From positions 1 through 7,254 of the forward strand of contig DATIBC010000088.1 of the NCBI GenBank assembly GCA_035457725.1: 7,254 nucleotides of DNA, given 5' to 3'. The notes beneath the pieces are model-generated. The model did no database searches, was not told where the DNA came from, and saw nothing but the letters and a program-made list of their open reading frames with translations. Shown piece after piece: positions 5,808-7,254 of this stretch. A program made the translations under genes and the position numbers. Every line of letters begins with the position of its first letter. Position 1 is the stretch's first letter. The DNA comes from DATFES01 sp035457725. Lineage in GTDB: Bacteria > Pseudomonadota > Alphaproteobacteria > CACIAM-22H2.

Positions 5808-7254
5808 GTGAGCATTTTAGACGCGCTTGGGTCGCATGAACTTGGCGAGATCGTCGCAGAAATCTGCGTCGTCGGCGCCGGCGCGGCCGGCATAACGCTA
5901 GCGAACGAATTGGCCGCCGCCAAGCGCGAGGTTTGCCTCGTCGAGAGCGGAGGATTGACGCCGGATGCGCAGACGCAAACGCTCTACGATCTCGAGAGCG
6001 TCGGCTACCCGTTGCGCCGCGACTACATGTCGCGGGCACGCTATTTTGGCGGGAGCTGCAATCTGTGGGCGGGGAGAAGCATGGCCCTCGGCCGCTTCGA
6101 CATGGAGCCGCGCGCCTGGATCCCTTACAGCGGGTGGCCGATGTCGCACTCCGAGCTCTCCGCTTACTACCCGCGCGCGGGCGAAATACTGCGACTGCCG
6201 GATTTCCAGCGTATCGACCGCGGATTTCTCGACGGCGCCATGTCGATCTCGGAAAAAATGCTGTTCGACTACGGTCCATTCGCGCCGACGATATCGCTGT
6301 GGGCCAAGCGGCCGATGCGGTTCGGCGTGCGCTACAAACCCGCCATTCGCCGCTTGTCCAACTTGCGCTTGCTGTTGAACGCATCGGCGGTATGCATAAA
6401 TCTCGGCGAATCCGGACGTAACGTCGAATCATTGACCGTCGCGACCTTGGCCGGGCGCCGCTTCGCGGTGCGGGCTCGGCGTTTCATATTGGCTTGCGGC
6501 GGTTTGGAGAATGCCCGACTGCTGCTCGCTTCGCGCCATCGGTACGCCAACGGCGTCGGCAATGGGCATGATCTCGTCGGTCGCTTTTTCATGGATCATC
6601 CGCGCGCCGTTCATGGTGTCGTCGAGCTATCCGAGGGCGGCAGCCTCGCCATGTTGCGCGGACGGCCATTGCGCGATGGCAAGCTGCAAGTTGGGGTAGC
6701 GATTTCCGAGGACACGCAACGACGAGAGGGACTTCTTAACCATTACGCCGCGTTCGAATCGCACGTCTCGGGTTACGCCGAGGCTCGCTACCAATCGCTT
6801 GTCCAGACCATGAAGGTGCTTCTGCGGCGCGGCTACGCCGGAAGCCGCTGGAGCGTGGCGCGGGCAAACTTGTCCGACATTCCCAATCTCATTTATCTCC
6901 TGAGCCCCAAGGAACTTCTGCCACATTCCTTGTATCGCTGGTATGCCTTGGGCCGCCGTCTAATTCCGCAACGCCACGGCGCCCGCAAGTTCGTCGTCGT
7001 TTATTTCTGTGAACAGCCGCCCGATCCCGAGAGTCGGGCGACGCTCGGCGGCGACGTCGACCAGCTGGGAATGCAACGCCTTGTTCTTCGCTGGCGCATT
7101 GGCGCGGAGGTCGAACGCACGGTTTTCCGCCTGCATGAATTGCTCGCCGGCGCCCTGGCGGCGAAGGGAATCGGCCGTTTGGAGGCGGGCGGCGACAACC
7201 TTGCGTTCACCGATGCGTCGCATCACATGGGGACGACTCGCATGAGCGAGTCGC
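5808..7254 (+). CDS. GMC-family FAD-dependent oxidoreductase (C-terminal end outside window)
   Basis: From GTG 5808 there are 482 open codons to the window edge. The protein starts almost directly with the FAD-binding Rossmann motif CVVGAGAAGITLANEL (20-35) and LVESGG (44-49). It continues with RYFGGSCNLWAG (78-89), the GMC flavin-covering signature, then ILACGGLENARLLL (227-240) and DLVGRFFMDHP (255-265). Near the C-terminus it has SHHMGTTRMS (471-480), the conserved region holding the catalytic His. Such enzymes oxidise alcohols or sugars (fructose, gluconate and choline dehydrogenase relatives) and pass electrons to a quinone or cytochrome. Perhaps 30-60 residues are missing. No signal peptide is seen, so it is cytoplasmic or exported with a partner subunit. 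GTG 5808 has a weak GAG 6 bases upstream. An alternative TTG at 5751 overlaps the lactonase TGA as TTGA and would add 19 residues. Pairing with the preceding lactonase suggests oxidation of a sugar to a lactone. Confidence 0.9.
   Translation, partial: MSILDALGSHELGEIVAEICVVGAGAAGITLANELAAAKREVCLVESGGLTPDAQTQTLYDLESVGYPLRRDYMSRARYFGGSCNLWAGRSMALGRFDMEPRAWIPYSGWPMSHSELSAYYPRAGEILRLPDFQRIDRGFLDGAMSISEKMLFDYGPFAPTISLWAKRPMRFGVRYKPAIRRLSNLRLLLNASAVCINLGESGRNVESLTVATLAGRRFAVRARRFILACGGLENARLLLASRHRYANGVGNGHDLVGRFFMDHPRAVHGVVELSEGGSLAMLRGRPLRDGKLQVGVAISEDTQRREGLLNHYAAFESHVSGYAEARYQSLVQTMKVLLRRGYAGSRWSVARANLSDIPNLIYLLSPKELLPHSLYRWYALGRRLIPQRHGARKFVVVYFCEQPPDPESRATLGGDVDQLGMQRLVLRWRIGAEVERTVFRLHELLAGALAAKGIGRLEAGGDNLAFTDASHHMGTTRMSES

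Noticed and set aside
5933..6432. 162-codon plus and 218-codon minus ORFs inside the GMC oxidoreductase gene
   Set aside because: The GMC frame has all the family motifs through this span; the others are frame shadows.
1..7254. CRISPR array, tRNA/rRNA genes, insertion sequences, phage or defence genes
   Set aside because: I looked for regularly spaced repeats, cloverleaf-like segments, transposase motifs and terminal inverted repeats, and saw none. The short repeats found are too few and too short.

Overview
The window looks like part of a polysaccharide or secreted-metabolite locus from a GC-rich Gram-negative bacterium, probably a proteobacterium and perhaps an alphaproteobacterium. The reasons are strongly GC-ending codons, GTG/TTG starts, a lipobox signal peptide, and an SxtJ / DUF5989 / carbamoyltransferase gene set next to a family-4 glycosyltransferase. 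The phylum is inference; no rRNA or tRNA is present to test it.

Layout. (1) 1-722, minus strand: the first 240 residues of a GT4 glycosyltransferase whose 3' end lies outside the window. A doubtful small ORF (1087-719) overlaps its start by ATGA. (2) 1088-1543: an AT-richer intergenic stretch between the divergent blocks, holding short direct and inverted repeats and weak promoter-like boxes, but no gene I can defend. (3) 1544-3988, plus strand: a compact three-gene operon made of an SxtJ-family three-helix membrane protein, a 49-residue DUF5989 single-helix membrane protein, and a complete 611-residue NodU/TobZ-type O-carbamoyltransferase. (4) 3989-4665: about 680 bases with no convincing gene, containing a perfect 12-bp inverted repeat and further hairpins. 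(5) 4666-7254, plus strand: an SMP-30/gluconolactonase-like predicted lipoprotein, then a GMC-family FAD oxidoreductase that runs off the window close to its C-terminus.

How they may work together. The glycosyltransferase would build a glycan or glycoside. The carbamoyltransferase would put carbamoyl groups on hydroxyls of that product, with the two small membrane proteins plausibly holding it at the inner membrane. The lactonase-like lipoprotein and the GMC dehydrogenase form a natural oxidise-then-hydrolyse pair (sugar or alcohol to lactone to acid). Whether all of these act on one product cannot be told from the sequence.

The item most worth following is the membrane-associated carbamoylation trio. 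The families are known individually, but to my knowledge the two small membrane partners have no assigned biochemical role. The middle gene is only 49 codons and easily missed. I found no CRISPR array, RNA gene, insertion sequence or phage gene.
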